DNA of 64,000 bases. Source: Enterococcus saccharolyticus subsp. saccharolyticus. GTDB taxonomy: Bacteria; Bacillota; Bacilli; Lactobacillales; Enterococcaceae. The stretch lies in the NCBI RefSeq assembly GCF_029023825.1, contig NZ_CP118957.1, forward strand, positions 2,503,794 to 2,567,793. Direction: 5' to 3'. Numbering within the stretch: position 1 is the first letter of the stretch; every line of letters starts with the position of its first letter. Positions 9,458-17,369 of this stretch are shown here, piece by piece. The notes beneath the pieces are model-generated. The model was given only the letters and a program-made list of their open reading frames with translations. It had not been told where the DNA came from and made no database searches. The position numbers and the translations under genes are program-made.

Positions 9458-10567
9458 CTATTTAAGTTCACTGCGGTCACCCATGGTATAACCAGATGCT
9501 TGATTCAGTTTAAAAGTGTCCTTAATGTCGTCTGTCACGTATACTCTACCTTCTTTTGTTACAAAAATAGCGTCCGTGCCTTTTGGTGTATGTTGTTCAA
9601 TGTACGCCAGTCCTTCTTTGACTCCTTTGTCAAAAATGACTGTTGTCAAACCGTCTCCGTCAATGGATTTTTCCGTGATAACCGTTGCACTGGCAATATC
9701 ATTATCATAAGGATAACCTGTTTTAGAATCAAAAATATGATGGTATTTCTCGCCATCAACTTCTAAGTAACGTTCATAAATGCCTGAAGTAACAATCGTT
9801 TTATCGCTTTCTTTAATTGACCCTAAAATTGTTCCGCGAGCGTTATTGGGGTCTTGAATGCCGACATTCCAATCTTCATTTTCACCACGCCAACTGTGAC
9901 CGACAACCAAAATATTTCCGCCTAAATCAACAATTGCAGATGTCACGTCCTGTTCTTTTAAGACTTTTGCGGCTTCATCAGCAATGTATCCTTTGGCAAT
10001 CGCACCTAAATCAATAATCATGCCTTTTTCTTCTAAGTACACAGATTTATCTGCATCATTGAATGTCACTTTATGATAGTCAATATGTTTTAAGGCTTCA
10101 TCAATTTCTGCTTGCGCTGGTTTTCGCGCATCGTCAAAGCCAATGCGCCATAATTGAGTGATGGCACCAATCGTCATATTGTAACCGCCATTTGATTCCA
10201 CGCTATAGTCATATGCATGTTTTAACAACTCGTAAATATCATCGGATACTGTGACAGGAGCAATGCCTGCTTGTTCATTGATCGCATCGATTTCCGAACC
10301 AGATTGATTGATGGTAATCTTATCCCCTAGTTCAGCGATACGCTCAAAAGCGGGCGCTAACGCATCTTCTTTCCCTTCATCATACACACGAATACGCACG
10401 TATGTCCCTAACAAAAATTCTTCTTTTGCATAAGGTTTTTCTCGTAAGCCTTTTGCAACGGAAACAGAAGATTCGGTGGTGGCATTTTTTTTCGTCTCAT
10501 TGCTACACGCAGTGACACTAACGACCATAATGAGTGCTGCCAAAAGCAGACCTAACTTTTTCTTCAT
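9458..10567 (-). CDS. fmnB: ApbE-family FMN transferase, lipoprotein
   Basis: A 369-residue lipoprotein: a basic N-terminus, a hydrophobic stretch and lipobox VTAC give an exported, lipid-anchored enzyme. The ApbE fold shows IVDLGGNILVVG (near residue 215), the FMN/metal-site pieces YHHIFDSKTGYP (near residue 280) and a final catalytic-domain TTVIFDKG. ApbE enzymes move FMN from FAD onto Thr/Ser of partner proteins; the obvious partner is the adjacent pplA product, which carries two target motifs. The ATG at 10567 is chosen because AGAGGAAC lies just upstream; a start 36 bases further out lacks a site. Confidence 0.93.
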   Translation of the reverse strand: MKKKLGLLLAALIMVVSVTACSNETKKNATTESSVSVAKGLREKPYAKEEFLLGTYVRIRVYDEGKEDALAPAFERIAELGDKITINQSGSEIDAINEQAGIAPVTVSDDIYELLKHAYDYSVESNGGYNMTIGAITQLWRIGFDDARKPAQAEIDEALKHIDYHKVTFNDADKSVYLEEKGMIIDLGAIAKGYIADEAAKVLKEQDVTSAIVDLGGNILVVGHSWRGENEDWNVGIQDPNNARGTILGSIKESDKTIVTSGIYERYLEVDGEKYHHIFDSKTGYPYDNDIASATVITEKSIDGDGLTTVIFDKGVKEGLAYIEQHTPKGTDAIFVTKEGRVYVTDDIKDTFKLNQASGYTMGDRSELK

Positions 10568-10598
10568 GTTGTTCCTCTTTCTATTTATTGTCTTGTTT

Positions 10599-10627
10599 AT
10601 CATAGCTTTTTTTTACCTGATTGAAAA
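10599..10627 (-). promoter_or_regulatory. possible fmnB-dmkA promoter
   Basis: On the minus strand TTTTCA (10622-10627), 17 bases, TATGAT (10599-10604), about 30 bases before the fmnB start and after the pplA terminator. It would let fmnB-dmkA be expressed independently of pplA. The -35 match is modest. Confidence 0.45.
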
Positions 10628-10633
10628 GTTTTT

Positions 10634-10674
10634 TTCAAAAAAGAAGAGGCTGGAATGAAAATTCCCAGCCTCTT
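10634..10674 (-). terminator. pplA terminator
   Basis: AAGAGGCTGG (10644-10653) pairs with CCAGCCTCTT (10665-10674). On the minus strand the stem is followed by CTTTTTT. It separates pplA transcription from fmnB-dmkA. The hairpin belongs to the GGCTGG-type elements common between enterococcal genes. Confidence 0.8.
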
Positions 10675-10696
10675 TCCTCAAATATAGATTGTTTCT

Positions 10697-11647
10697 TTAT
10701 TTTTCTACAAAGTTATCAATTTCAATTGTTGCTGTGTCGCCTTTTTCAGCAGCGTTGATTAATTGCTCCGCATAAAGAACAAATGTGTGGTGACTATGTG
10801 TCGCACCAGATACTACTTCGATGTCTCCAGGTGTGCCATCTTCGTTCGCCATTTGAGCAACTAATGCTTCGTTGAATTTCGGAATAAATTCTTCTGGTGA
10901 TACACCGGCTTTTGATTTCATCATTTCATTGTATTCTTTGTTTGCAACTTTTGATTCGCCTACTTCATTGACGTTGTCGTATTTAGATTCTACAATTTTG
11001 CCATCTTTGACATCAATTGAGAAAACAACACGATAATCATTGCTGTAATTTTTTTCTTCCAAAGTATAGGTACCATCTTTTAATTCTGCACCATTGTCAA
11101 TTTCAATTGTTGCTTTTTCGCCAGCTTGAGCTGCTTGAATTAATTGTTGTGCATAGTTTTGGAATGAATGAGAGCTATGTGTTGCTCCTGTTACTACATC
11201 TACGCCATCAGCGCTTTGAGCTGCCACTAATTCTTCATTTAATTTAGGAATGTATTCTTCTGGTGAGATGCCAGCTTTATCTTTCATGTTTTTGTTGTAG
11301 TCTGCATCTTCAACTTTTGATTTGCCTGCTTCATTGACGTTATCATAGTTAGATGCCACAATTTTGCCGTCTTTTACCTCAATTGAGAAGACCACGCGGT
11401 AGCCGTTGTTATAATTCTTTTCTTCTAAGTTGTATGTTCCATCTTGCAAGACAATTCCTGATGCTGCTTCTGTTGTTTCAGTTGCTGCAGAAGAAGATGT
11501 TGCTGTTGAAGACTCAACTACTTCAGAAGAAGCGGCTGCTGAACTGCTGGCACCACTTTCACCATTGTTATCTGGTGAACATGCTCCTAACACCAACGCT
11601 GAAAAAGCGAATACTGTAAACCCTACCATAAATTTTTTTGTTTTCAT
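10697..11647 (-). CDS. pplA: PplA-type flavinylated extracellular lipoprotein
   Basis: A 316-residue surface lipoprotein. Residues 1-23 form the signal peptide ending in lipobox LGAC, followed by a Ser/Ala/Glu-rich linker (residues ~27-65). Two near-identical FMN-binding domains of about 120 residues follow (residues ~68-190 and ~195-316). Each starts with DGTYxLEEKNY and ends with an ApbE flavinylation motif: VVTGATHSSHSF and VVSGATHSHHTF, in which the Thr of GAT is the expected FMN attachment site. In the Listeria EET system PplA passes electrons from membrane demethylmenaquinone to outside acceptors such as iron or flavins. Signal peptides of this family also yield short pheromone peptides. 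Confidence 0.94.
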   Translation of the reverse strand: MKTKKFMVGFTVFAFSALVLGACSPDNNGESGASSSAAASSEVVESSTATSSSAATETTEAASGIVLQDGTYNLEEKNYNNGYRVVFSIEVKDGKIVASNYDNVNEAGKSKVEDADYNKNMKDKAGISPEEYIPKLNEELVAAQSADGVDVVTGATHSSHSFQNYAQQLIQAAQAGEKATIEIDNGAELKDGTYTLEEKNYSNDYRVVFSIDVKDGKIVESKYDNVNEVGESKVANKEYNEMMKSKAGVSPEEFIPKFNEALVAQMANEDGTPGDIEVVSGATHSHHTFVLYAEQLINAAEKGDTATIEIDNFVEK

Positions 11648-11680
11648 CTCGTTCCCACCTTTTTCTTTCTAAAAAATTAT

Positions 11681-11736
11681 TCACAAAGAAGTTTGTGATT
11701 CATATAACATTTTAAAGGAATTTTCAAATAAGTCAA
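11681..11736 (-). promoter_or_regulatory. pplA promoter with inverted repeat over the transcription start
   Basis: On the minus strand TTGACT (11731-11736), 16 bases, TAAAAT (11709-11714). Just downstream, across the expected start, is the inverted repeat TCACAAA-GAAG-TTTGTGA (11681-11698), well placed for a repressor. The regulator is not in the immediate neighbourhood. Confidence 0.6.
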
Positions 11737-11832
11737 CCATATTATCAAAAAAAGAATCAAAAATTGTTGATTTTTTTAATTTCACAGGCTACAATCTTTT
11801 TTAATTTTTTTTGTGAAATTTTTAAAAAAGTT

Positions 11833-11861
11833 TAGACAAACGAAGAAATTCTCGATATAAT
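11833..11861 (+). promoter_or_regulatory. ndh2 promoter
   Basis: TAGACA (11833-11838), 17 bases, TATAAT (11856-11861), about 55 bases before the ATG of ndh2. A long inverted repeat (AATTTCACA near 11778 and TGTGAAATT near 11812) lies immediately upstream. Confidence 0.8.
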
Positions 11862-11918
11862 GTAGTAGATTGTGTAATTATTACCATAATATTTTTATTA
11901 TCAAAGGAGAGATTTTCA

Positions 11919-13850
11919 ATGGCAAAGAAAAATATTGTCGTTGTCGGTGCAGGTTACTCTGGAGTATCTGCCACTAAATTTTTAGCGAAAAAACTAAAAA
12001 AAGACAGCGATGTCACTATCACGTTGATCGACCGTCACTCTTACCATACAATGATGACCGAACTCCACGAGGTTGCTGGAGGACGTGTAGAACCAGAAGC
12101 AATTCAATATGATTTACAGCATTTATTCGCTCGCAAGAAAAACGTTCAATTGGTAACGGATACGGTAACAGCAATTGACAAGGAAAACAAAGTGGTCACA
12201 ACTAAATTAGGATCTTATCCATTCGATTACCTAGTATTAGGTATGGGTGGCGAACCAAATGACTTTGGCACACCTGGCGTGAAAGAAAATGGCTTTACAT
12301 TATGGTCATTTGAAGATGCGGTGCGCATCCGTGAACACATCTTAACGACTGTTGCCAAAGCTGCCCTAGAACCGGATGCAGCGGTACGCAAAGCAATGTT
12401 AACTTTTGTTGTCTGTGGTTCTGGTTTTACTGGGATTGAAATGGTCGGTGAATTAATCGACTGGAAAGAACGTTTAGCCAAAGATCATAAATTAGATCCA
12501 AGCGAAATCACTTTAAAAGTTGTCGAAGCAATGCCAACTATTTTAAATATGTTGGGTCGTAACGATGCTGCCAAAGCAGAACGTTACTTGAAAGCCAAAA
12601 ATGTGGAACTAGTGCTAAATGCCCCAATCGTAGAAGTAGCACCTGACCATATCAAATTAAAAGATGGGTCAACGATTCCAACACATACCTTAATTTGGAC
12701 TGCTGGAGTGAAAGCGACTTCGGATGCGGCTGATTTCGGATTAGAAAAAGCCCGTGGTAATCGTTTGGTTGCTAATGAATACATGGAAGCAAAAGGTTAC
12801 GAAGATAAAAACATTTACGTGATCGGTGACTTAGTATTCTATGAAGAGTTCCCAAATACACCAACTCCACAAATCGTACAAGCCGCAGAACAAACAGGAC
12901 ACACGGCTGCAAGTAATATTGTGGCAGCGATTAAAGGGGGCGAAAAGCATAAATTCAAAGGGAATTATCAAGGGTTTATGGTTTCAGTTGGTTCTAAATG
13001 GGGTGTCGCGAATTTATTCAATAAAATTCATTTAAGTGGCTTCCTAGCGATTATCATGAAACATATCGTAAACTTGAAATACTTCTTTGATATTCGTTCT
13101 GGTTACTACATGTTCCAATATATCATGCACGAGTTCTTCCACATTAAAGACGATCGTAACGTCGCTCGTGGACATACTTCTCGTTACGGAAATGTCTTAT
13201 GGAGTGTTCCTTTACGTATTTTCTACGGATTGGTTTGGTTACTAGAAGCCTTTAAGAAAATCGTTGGTGAAGGTGAATGGCTAAAACCAAGCACTTGGTT
13301 TGGTGAAGGTTCATGGTTCCAAGGCGACAGTGTTTTCCCTTGGACGTGGGATTATCAAGCAGCAACAGACGCAGCCAGCTCAGCAAGTGCGGATGTCGCT
13401 AGTGCTGCCAGTGGTGCCGCTGATGCAGGAGCGGGTGCTGAAACTGTCGCTCACTTTGGTTTAAGTTATGGATATGGCGAGCAACCAATGGCCGTTATTG
13501 AAAAAGCGCCTGATTGGTTTGTGAGTATCATGAAAGTCATTATGCCAAATATGGAAGTAGCGATGTTCTTCCAAAAAATGATGGTCTTTGTGGAAATTGG
13601 GATTGCCTTGGCAATCATCGCGGGTCTATTTACTTGGTTATTTAGTGCAACGACCATTGTTTTAGTAGCAACATTCTGTTTATCGGGGATGTTCTTCTGG
13701 GTAAATATCTGGTTCATTCCAGTTGCCTTTGCTTTAATGAACGGTTCTGGTCGCGCAGTCGGATTAGACCGCTGGGTAATTCCATGGTTACAACGTACAT
13801 TAGGTAACTGGTGGTACGGGAAACCTAAATCAATGTATGGGCAAAAATAA
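11919..13850 (+). CDS. ndh2: EET-type NADH dehydrogenase (type II) with membrane C-terminal domain
   Basis: 643 residues, much longer than the usual ~400-residue type II NADH dehydrogenase. The N-terminal half has the FAD motif VVGAGYSG (residues 8-15), the NADH motif VVCGSGFTG (near 166) and YVIGDLVF (near 305). A Ser/Ala/Gly/Asp-rich linker (residues ~479-510) leads to a C-terminal membrane domain with several helices (EIGIALAIIAGLFTWLF; VNIWFIPVAFALMNGSGR). This is the architecture of the EET Ndh2, which reduces a separate demethylmenaquinone pool with NADH. AAAGGAGAG precedes the ATG. eetA, eetB and dmkB follow on the same strand. Confidence 0.93.
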   Translation: MAKKNIVVVGAGYSGVSATKFLAKKLKKDSDVTITLIDRHSYHTMMTELHEVAGGRVEPEAIQYDLQHLFARKKNVQLVTDTVTAIDKENKVVTTKLGSYPFDYLVLGMGGEPNDFGTPGVKENGFTLWSFEDAVRIREHILTTVAKAALEPDAAVRKAMLTFVVCGSGFTGIEMVGELIDWKERLAKDHKLDPSEITLKVVEAMPTILNMLGRNDAAKAERYLKAKNVELVLNAPIVEVAPDHIKLKDGSTIPTHTLIWTAGVKATSDAADFGLEKARGNRLVANEYMEAKGYEDKNIYVIGDLVFYEEFPNTPTPQIVQAAEQTGHTAASNIVAAIKGGEKHKFKGNYQGFMVSVGSKWGVANLFNKIHLSGFLAIIMKHIVNLKYFFDIRSGYYMFQYIMHEFFHIKDDRNVARGHTSRYGNVLWSVPLRIFYGLVWLLEAFKKIVGEGEWLKPSTWFGEGSWFQGDSVFPWTWDYQAATDAASSASADVASAASGAADAGAGAETVAHFGLSYGYGEQPMAVIEKAPDWFVSIMKVIMPNMEVAMFFQKMMVFVEIGIALAIIAGLFTWLFSATTIVLVATFCLSGMFFWVNIWFIPVAFALMNGSGRAVGLDRWVIPWLQRTLGNWWYGKPKSMYGQK

Positions 13851-13862
13851 AAAATAAGTATC

Positions 13863-13939
13863 ATGGCTGGGACAGAGACTTCATCACGTTCCAGCCATTT
13901 TCAAAATGTTTATACAGAATTTTTAGTTTATGCTAGAAT
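13863..13939 (+). promoter_or_regulatory. hairpin after ndh2 and candidate eetA promoter
   Basis: ATGGCTGG (13863-13870) pairs with CCAGCCAT (13891-13898), followed by TTTC, making a GGCTGGGAC-type hairpin that may terminate or attenuate ndh2 transcription. Directly after it TATACA (13911-13916), 17 bases, TAGAAT (13934-13939) could be a promoter for eetA-eetB-dmkB. Confidence 0.55.
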
Positions 13940-13972
13940 AAAAAAAGAAATCAGCAAAAGGAGGACCCTCTC

Positions 13973-14395
13973 GTGAATATCAAAGAATTTATCAAAAATA
14001 GTCGCTTAAAACCATGGGATGGTGTCATCGTTTTGGTCTTGATTATGAGTTCTTTTTTACCCATTATTATTTTTTCCATGCAACAAACCGCCGAAACTGC
14101 TGTTGTTGAAAAACAAGCAATCTTGCGTGTTGACGGGGAAGAAATCAAAACTTTCAATTTAATTGAAGGACAAGCAACCTATACTTACTTATACGAAGAT
14201 GACGATGGCGATTTTAATTTAATTGAAATTCAAGGAGATCGCATTCGTATCAAAGAAGCCGATTGTGGCGATCAAATTTGTGTCCGCCGCGGTTGGGCAT
14301 CAAAAAATGGCGAGACCATCGTGTGCCTTCCACATAAACTTGTCATTGAAATCCAAACCGCAGATGGGAGTGACATGGACGATTTAATTTATTAA
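13973..14395 (+). CDS. eetA: EET accessory protein EetA (NusG domain II)
   Basis: 140 residues with one N-terminal membrane helix (VIVLVLIMSSFLPIIIFSM) and an extracytoplasmic NusG-II-like beta domain. The conserved end DCGDQICVRRGW ... ETIVCLPHKLVIEI includes the family cysteines. The start is GTG with AAAGGAGGA ahead of it. In Listeria, EetA and EetB are membrane proteins required for electron export; their exact role is unsettled. eetB starts 12 bases later. Confidence 0.9.
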   Translation: MNIKEFIKNSRLKPWDGVIVLVLIMSSFLPIIIFSMQQTAETAVVEKQAILRVDGEEIKTFNLIEGQATYTYLYEDDDGDFNLIEIQGDRIRIKEADCGDQICVRRGWASKNGETIVCLPHKLVIEIQTADGSDMDDLIY

Positions 14396-14407
14396 TCGTC
14401 CCACACT

Positions 14408-14959
14408 ATGAGCCGATTACGAAAAATTATTTTTATTGCGTTACTAGTTGCCCAAGGTGTCATCATTGGTCTGATTGAAAATATGATTCCTTATCCCTTT
14501 GCCTTTGCTCCGGGTGCTAAATTAGGGTTAGCTAATTTAATCACGATTATCGCTTTATTCACCATGCCTAAAAGAGAAAGCTTTATGCTGATTTGGATGC
14601 GATTAATTCTAACCACATTATTAGGTGGAACGATTTCGACTTTCTTATATAGCATGAGTGGTGCGTTATTAAGCTACGGTGGCATGCTACTAGTGAAACA
14701 ACTTGGTCCAAAACGTGTCAGCATTATCGGTATCAGTGCAACGGGTGGTTTTATGCATAATGTCGGACAATTGGTCACCGCTTCATGGATTGCTCAATCT
14801 TGGACGGTAATGCTCTATTTACCGATACTCTCTTTTCTAGGTATCTTATCAGGAATTGCGATCGGTATCTCAGCCAATTATCTATTGCAACGGGTCGATA
14901 CCTTGCGGCGCTTTCAAACGGAATATGAAGAACAAACACACGTCTCATGGAAAACGTAA
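14408..14959 (+). CDS. eetB: EET membrane protein EetB (Gx transporter / HepS1-like family)
   Basis: 183 residues with about five membrane helices, of the family annotated as Gx transporter or heptaprenyl diphosphate synthase component I (PF07456 type). Recognisable stretches are PFAFAPGAKLGLANLITIIAL and GTISTFLYSMSGALLSYGGM. It sits between eetA and the prenyl synthase as in other EET loci. The family resembles small-molecule S-components, so a role in handling quinone or a flavin is possible but not shown. Confidence 0.88.
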   Translation: MSRLRKIIFIALLVAQGVIIGLIENMIPYPFAFAPGAKLGLANLITIIALFTMPKRESFMLIWMRLILTTLLGGTISTFLYSMSGALLSYGGMLLVKQLGPKRVSIIGISATGGFMHNVGQLVTASWIAQSWTVMLYLPILSFLGILSGIAIGISANYLLQRVDTLRRFQTEYEEQTHVSWKT

Positions 14960-14973
14960 CAAAGGAGATTTTT

Positions 14974-15960
14974 ATGAAAATTCATCCAATGTGGCAGGCG
15001 TATCCACACTTACAACCAGAGTTGACTCAAACGTTGACCCTGATGGAAAACGCCATCCAATTAAAAAACAAACCAGTTCAACAAGCCATTTTAGAAATGA
15101 TTCAAGCGGGTGGAAAACTTTTACGCCCCGCGTATCAATTGCTTTTTTCACAATTTGGTTCAGAACAAGACCGACAAAAAGCTGTCGCACTCGCAGCTGC
15201 AATTGAAATGCTCCACACAGCAACGTTAATTCATGACGATATTGTCGACGATGCCAATGTTCGGCGGAATTTACCCACTGTACGTGCCACTTTCGATAAT
15301 GCCACTGCTGTCTATGCTGGCGATTACCTTTTTGTCAGCTGTTTTAAATTAATGGCTGATTATGCTGGATCAATGAAAAGTCTGCAACTCAATTCACGCA
15401 GTATGGAAAAAATTCTTTCTGGTGAATTAGGGCAAATGGACAATCATTACAACTTAGACATGACCGTCACAGATTACTTAGAAAATATTTCTGGAAAGAC
15501 TGCTGAATTATTCGCTTTAAGCTGTTTTATCGGCGCATTAGAAAGTGGAACAACCACGCATTTTGCCAAAAAAGCGGGTGAAATCGGGCAGCAAATTGGG
15601 ATGGCTTTTCAAATTATTGACGATATTTTGGACTACACGCAAACTGCTGATACGATTGGCAAACCAGTCCTTGAAGATGTTCGCCAAGGAATTTATTCTT
15701 TGCCTTTGTTGTATGCCTTACAAAAAAATCGGGCAGTCTTCATCCCTTTATTGGAAAAAAAAGCAGCGATGACCCCAGCGGACACACAACAAGTCCATCG
15801 ACTGGTTCATAAATTAGGTGGTGTCCAACAAGCACAAGCATTAGCTACTGATTACACCCAAAAGGCACTTAAAGGGATTCAAAAATTGCCAACCAATACA
15901 TTACAAACCAAAGAAACCTTACTTGCAATCACTGAAAGTATTTTGACAAGAGAAAATTAA
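14974..15960 (+). CDS. dmkB: polyprenyl diphosphate synthase for demethylmenaquinone tail
   Basis: A 328-residue trans-prenyltransferase with GGKLLRP near residue 48, the first Asp-rich motif HDDIVDDANVRR near residue 87 and the second FQIIDDILDY near residue 215. It would make the isoprenoid tail used by DmkA. The ATG at 14974 is chosen because AAAGGAG lies 7 bases upstream; the alternative at 14947 would overlap eetB and has no site. It ends the EET operon, followed by a strong terminator. Confidence 0.9.
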   Translation: MKIHPMWQAYPHLQPELTQTLTLMENAIQLKNKPVQQAILEMIQAGGKLLRPAYQLLFSQFGSEQDRQKAVALAAAIEMLHTATLIHDDIVDDANVRRNLPTVRATFDNATAVYAGDYLFVSCFKLMADYAGSMKSLQLNSRSMEKILSGELGQMDNHYNLDMTVTDYLENISGKTAELFALSCFIGALESGTTTHFAKKAGEIGQQIGMAFQIIDDILDYTQTADTIGKPVLEDVRQGIYSLPLLYALQKNRAVFIPLLEKKAAMTPADTQQVHRLVHKLGGVQQAQALATDYTQKALKGIQKLPTNTLQTKETLLAITESILTREN

Positions 15961-15998
15961 AAAGAGTCTCAGCAGATGGATTGCTGAGACTCTTTTTT
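15961..15998 (+). terminator. terminator of ndh2-eetAB-dmkB
   Basis: AAAGAGTCTCAGCA pairs with TGCTGAGACTCTTT in a 14-bp stem directly after the dmkB stop, followed by T residues. Confidence 0.92.
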
Positions 15999-16154
15999 CT
16001 ATTGCCAATAAGGATTATATAGCCCGATTAAATAATGTAAAATAACATAGACATACCACAAAAACCCAATCAATATCAGAACTTTACTAAGAATTAGTTT
16101 ACTCTTTATGTCTGCTAAAAAAACACCAATAGAAACAAATAAGGTTGGTAACAT
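15999..16154 (-). pseudogene. small membrane-protein fragment after the aldo-keto reductase
   Basis: On the minus strand an open frame runs from directly after the aldo-keto reductase stop (16203), in the same frame, to TAG at 15999. An internal ATG at 16154 would give 51 residues, largely hydrophobic (LPTLFVSIGVFLAD; LILSKVLILIGFLWYVYVIL), two helices. No ribosome binding site is seen before the ATG. It looks like the tail of a lost membrane-protein gene rather than an intact gene. I do not recognise the family. Confidence 0.35.
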
Positions 16155-16202
16155 AAAGTTTGATAGTACTTCAATAAAGACACTTATACGACAGTTTTTT
16201 GC

Positions 16203-17060
16203 TTAATTTGGAAAACTACGTCCTGAAATGGCTGCTACAGGCACTGTTTGTTCGATACGCTCCACTTCTTCATGTGTTAGGACAATCTCACGAGCTAAGA
16301 TGGATGCATTAAATTGAGATAGTTTGCTGACACCGATAATGGGAATGATATCCTTTCCTTTGGTCAATGACCAGGCGTAGATTAGTTGCGCTAACGATAC
16401 ATTTTTTTCCGCAGCAATGACGCGCAATTGTTCAACGAGCAGAATATTTTTTTCAATATGCCCTTTTTGAAAAATTTCGATATATGACGCATTGCGTGCC
16501 ATTTCGCCGGTTGCTACACGTTCTTTGGTCCATGCACCACTCAACAATCCATAGGCTAAAATACTAAAAGCAACCACATCAATCCCTAATTCTCTTGCAG
16601 TTGGTAAAATCGTTTGCTCCATCGAACGATTAAATAAAGAATATTCCATTTCAACCGATGCAATAGGATGAACATCTTTCGCACAACGTAACGTCTCTGC
16701 ATCCACTTGGCTCAATTCTTGCTGGCTGATACAATCAATATAATCTGTCTTTAAGCGTTTTAGTGAATGCGCCAAATAATTTTTGACTCGACTTGGATGA
16801 ACATCTAACCCATACATATTTCCTTTAGGTGACATTAACATCCCGAACTTATCAGAAATATAAACTTTTTCACGATTGTAACCTGTCAACGCTTCCACAA
16901 TGCCCAACTCACTTTCGCCACTACCATAAAAATCTGCCGTATTTAAAAAAGTAATTTCTTGTGCTAATGCGGCTTGAATAATCGCCTTACTTTCCTTCGC
17001 TGCTTGTTCATTTGCAACGGAAATACTCCCACAACCTAAACCAAAACCTGTATATTGCAT
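16203..17060 (-). CDS. aldo-keto reductase with internal deletion
   Basis: 285 residues of the pyridoxal-reductase-like aldo-keto reductase group. The catalytic Asp and Tyr are in NTADFYGSGESE, and the Lys in ISDKFG. After TDYID the usual stretch of about 35-40 residues (catalytic His in a YQxHRxD-like motif, then the EETIGALADLVKEGKIRYIG-type segment) is absent: the protein jumps to SQQELSQVDAETLRCA. The rest (HPIASVEMEYSLF; FSILAYGLLSG; IPIIGVSKLSQ) is normal. The deletion is in frame and removes part of the barrel, so the product is probably inactive. It is the third gene of the marR operon; AGAGGAA precedes the ATG. Confidence 0.8.
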   Translation of the reverse strand: MQYTGFGLGCGSISVANEQAAKESKAIIQAALAQEITFLNTADFYGSGESELGIVEALTGYNREKVYISDKFGMLMSPKGNMYGLDVHPSRVKNYLAHSLKRLKTDYIDCISQQELSQVDAETLRCAKDVHPIASVEMEYSLFNRSMEQTILPTARELGIDVVAFSILAYGLLSGAWTKERVATGEMARNASYIEIFQKGHIEKNILLVEQLRVIAAEKNVSLAQLIYAWSLTKGKDIIPIIGVSKLSQFNASILAREIVLTHEEVERIEQTVPVAAISGRSFPN

Positions 17061-17084
17061 CAGTTATTCCTCTTTTCAATTATT

Positions 17085-17369
17085 TTAGTGAGATGACCAA
17101 TTTTTTTCATAAGTGTAATAATAATTTGTTTGCAGAACTGAAAACGGATAGAACGTTTTTCCTTGTTCATAGATTTTTTCTTCTAGGTAATCACGTAATT
17201 TCCAAACATTTGTCGGATTATAGTGGGGTACCACTTCTAATGCATTTTTTAAATCTAATGAACTAAAACCTAAATCTCTTTTGATTTCTTCTGATGATTG
17301 ATTCAATTCTTCAAAGTTCTTCGCCATTTCTAATCTAGTTTGCGCTAATTGTCGTTGATTTAAACTCAT
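17085..17369 (-). CDS. DUF2316 family protein
   Basis: 94 residues resembling the DUF2316 family, small cytoplasmic helical proteins usually found beside MarR-type regulators and oxidoreductases (LNQRQLAQTRLEMAKNFE; WKLRDYLEEKIYEQGKT). Function unknown. The start overlaps the marR stop by 4 bases, and the aldo-keto reductase follows 24 bases after its end, so the three form one operon. Confidence 0.75.
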   Translation of the reverse strand: MSLNQRQLAQTRLEMAKNFEELNQSSEEIKRDLGFSSLDLKNALEVVPHYNPTNVWKLRDYLEEKIYEQGKTFYPFSVLQTNYYYTYEKNWSSH

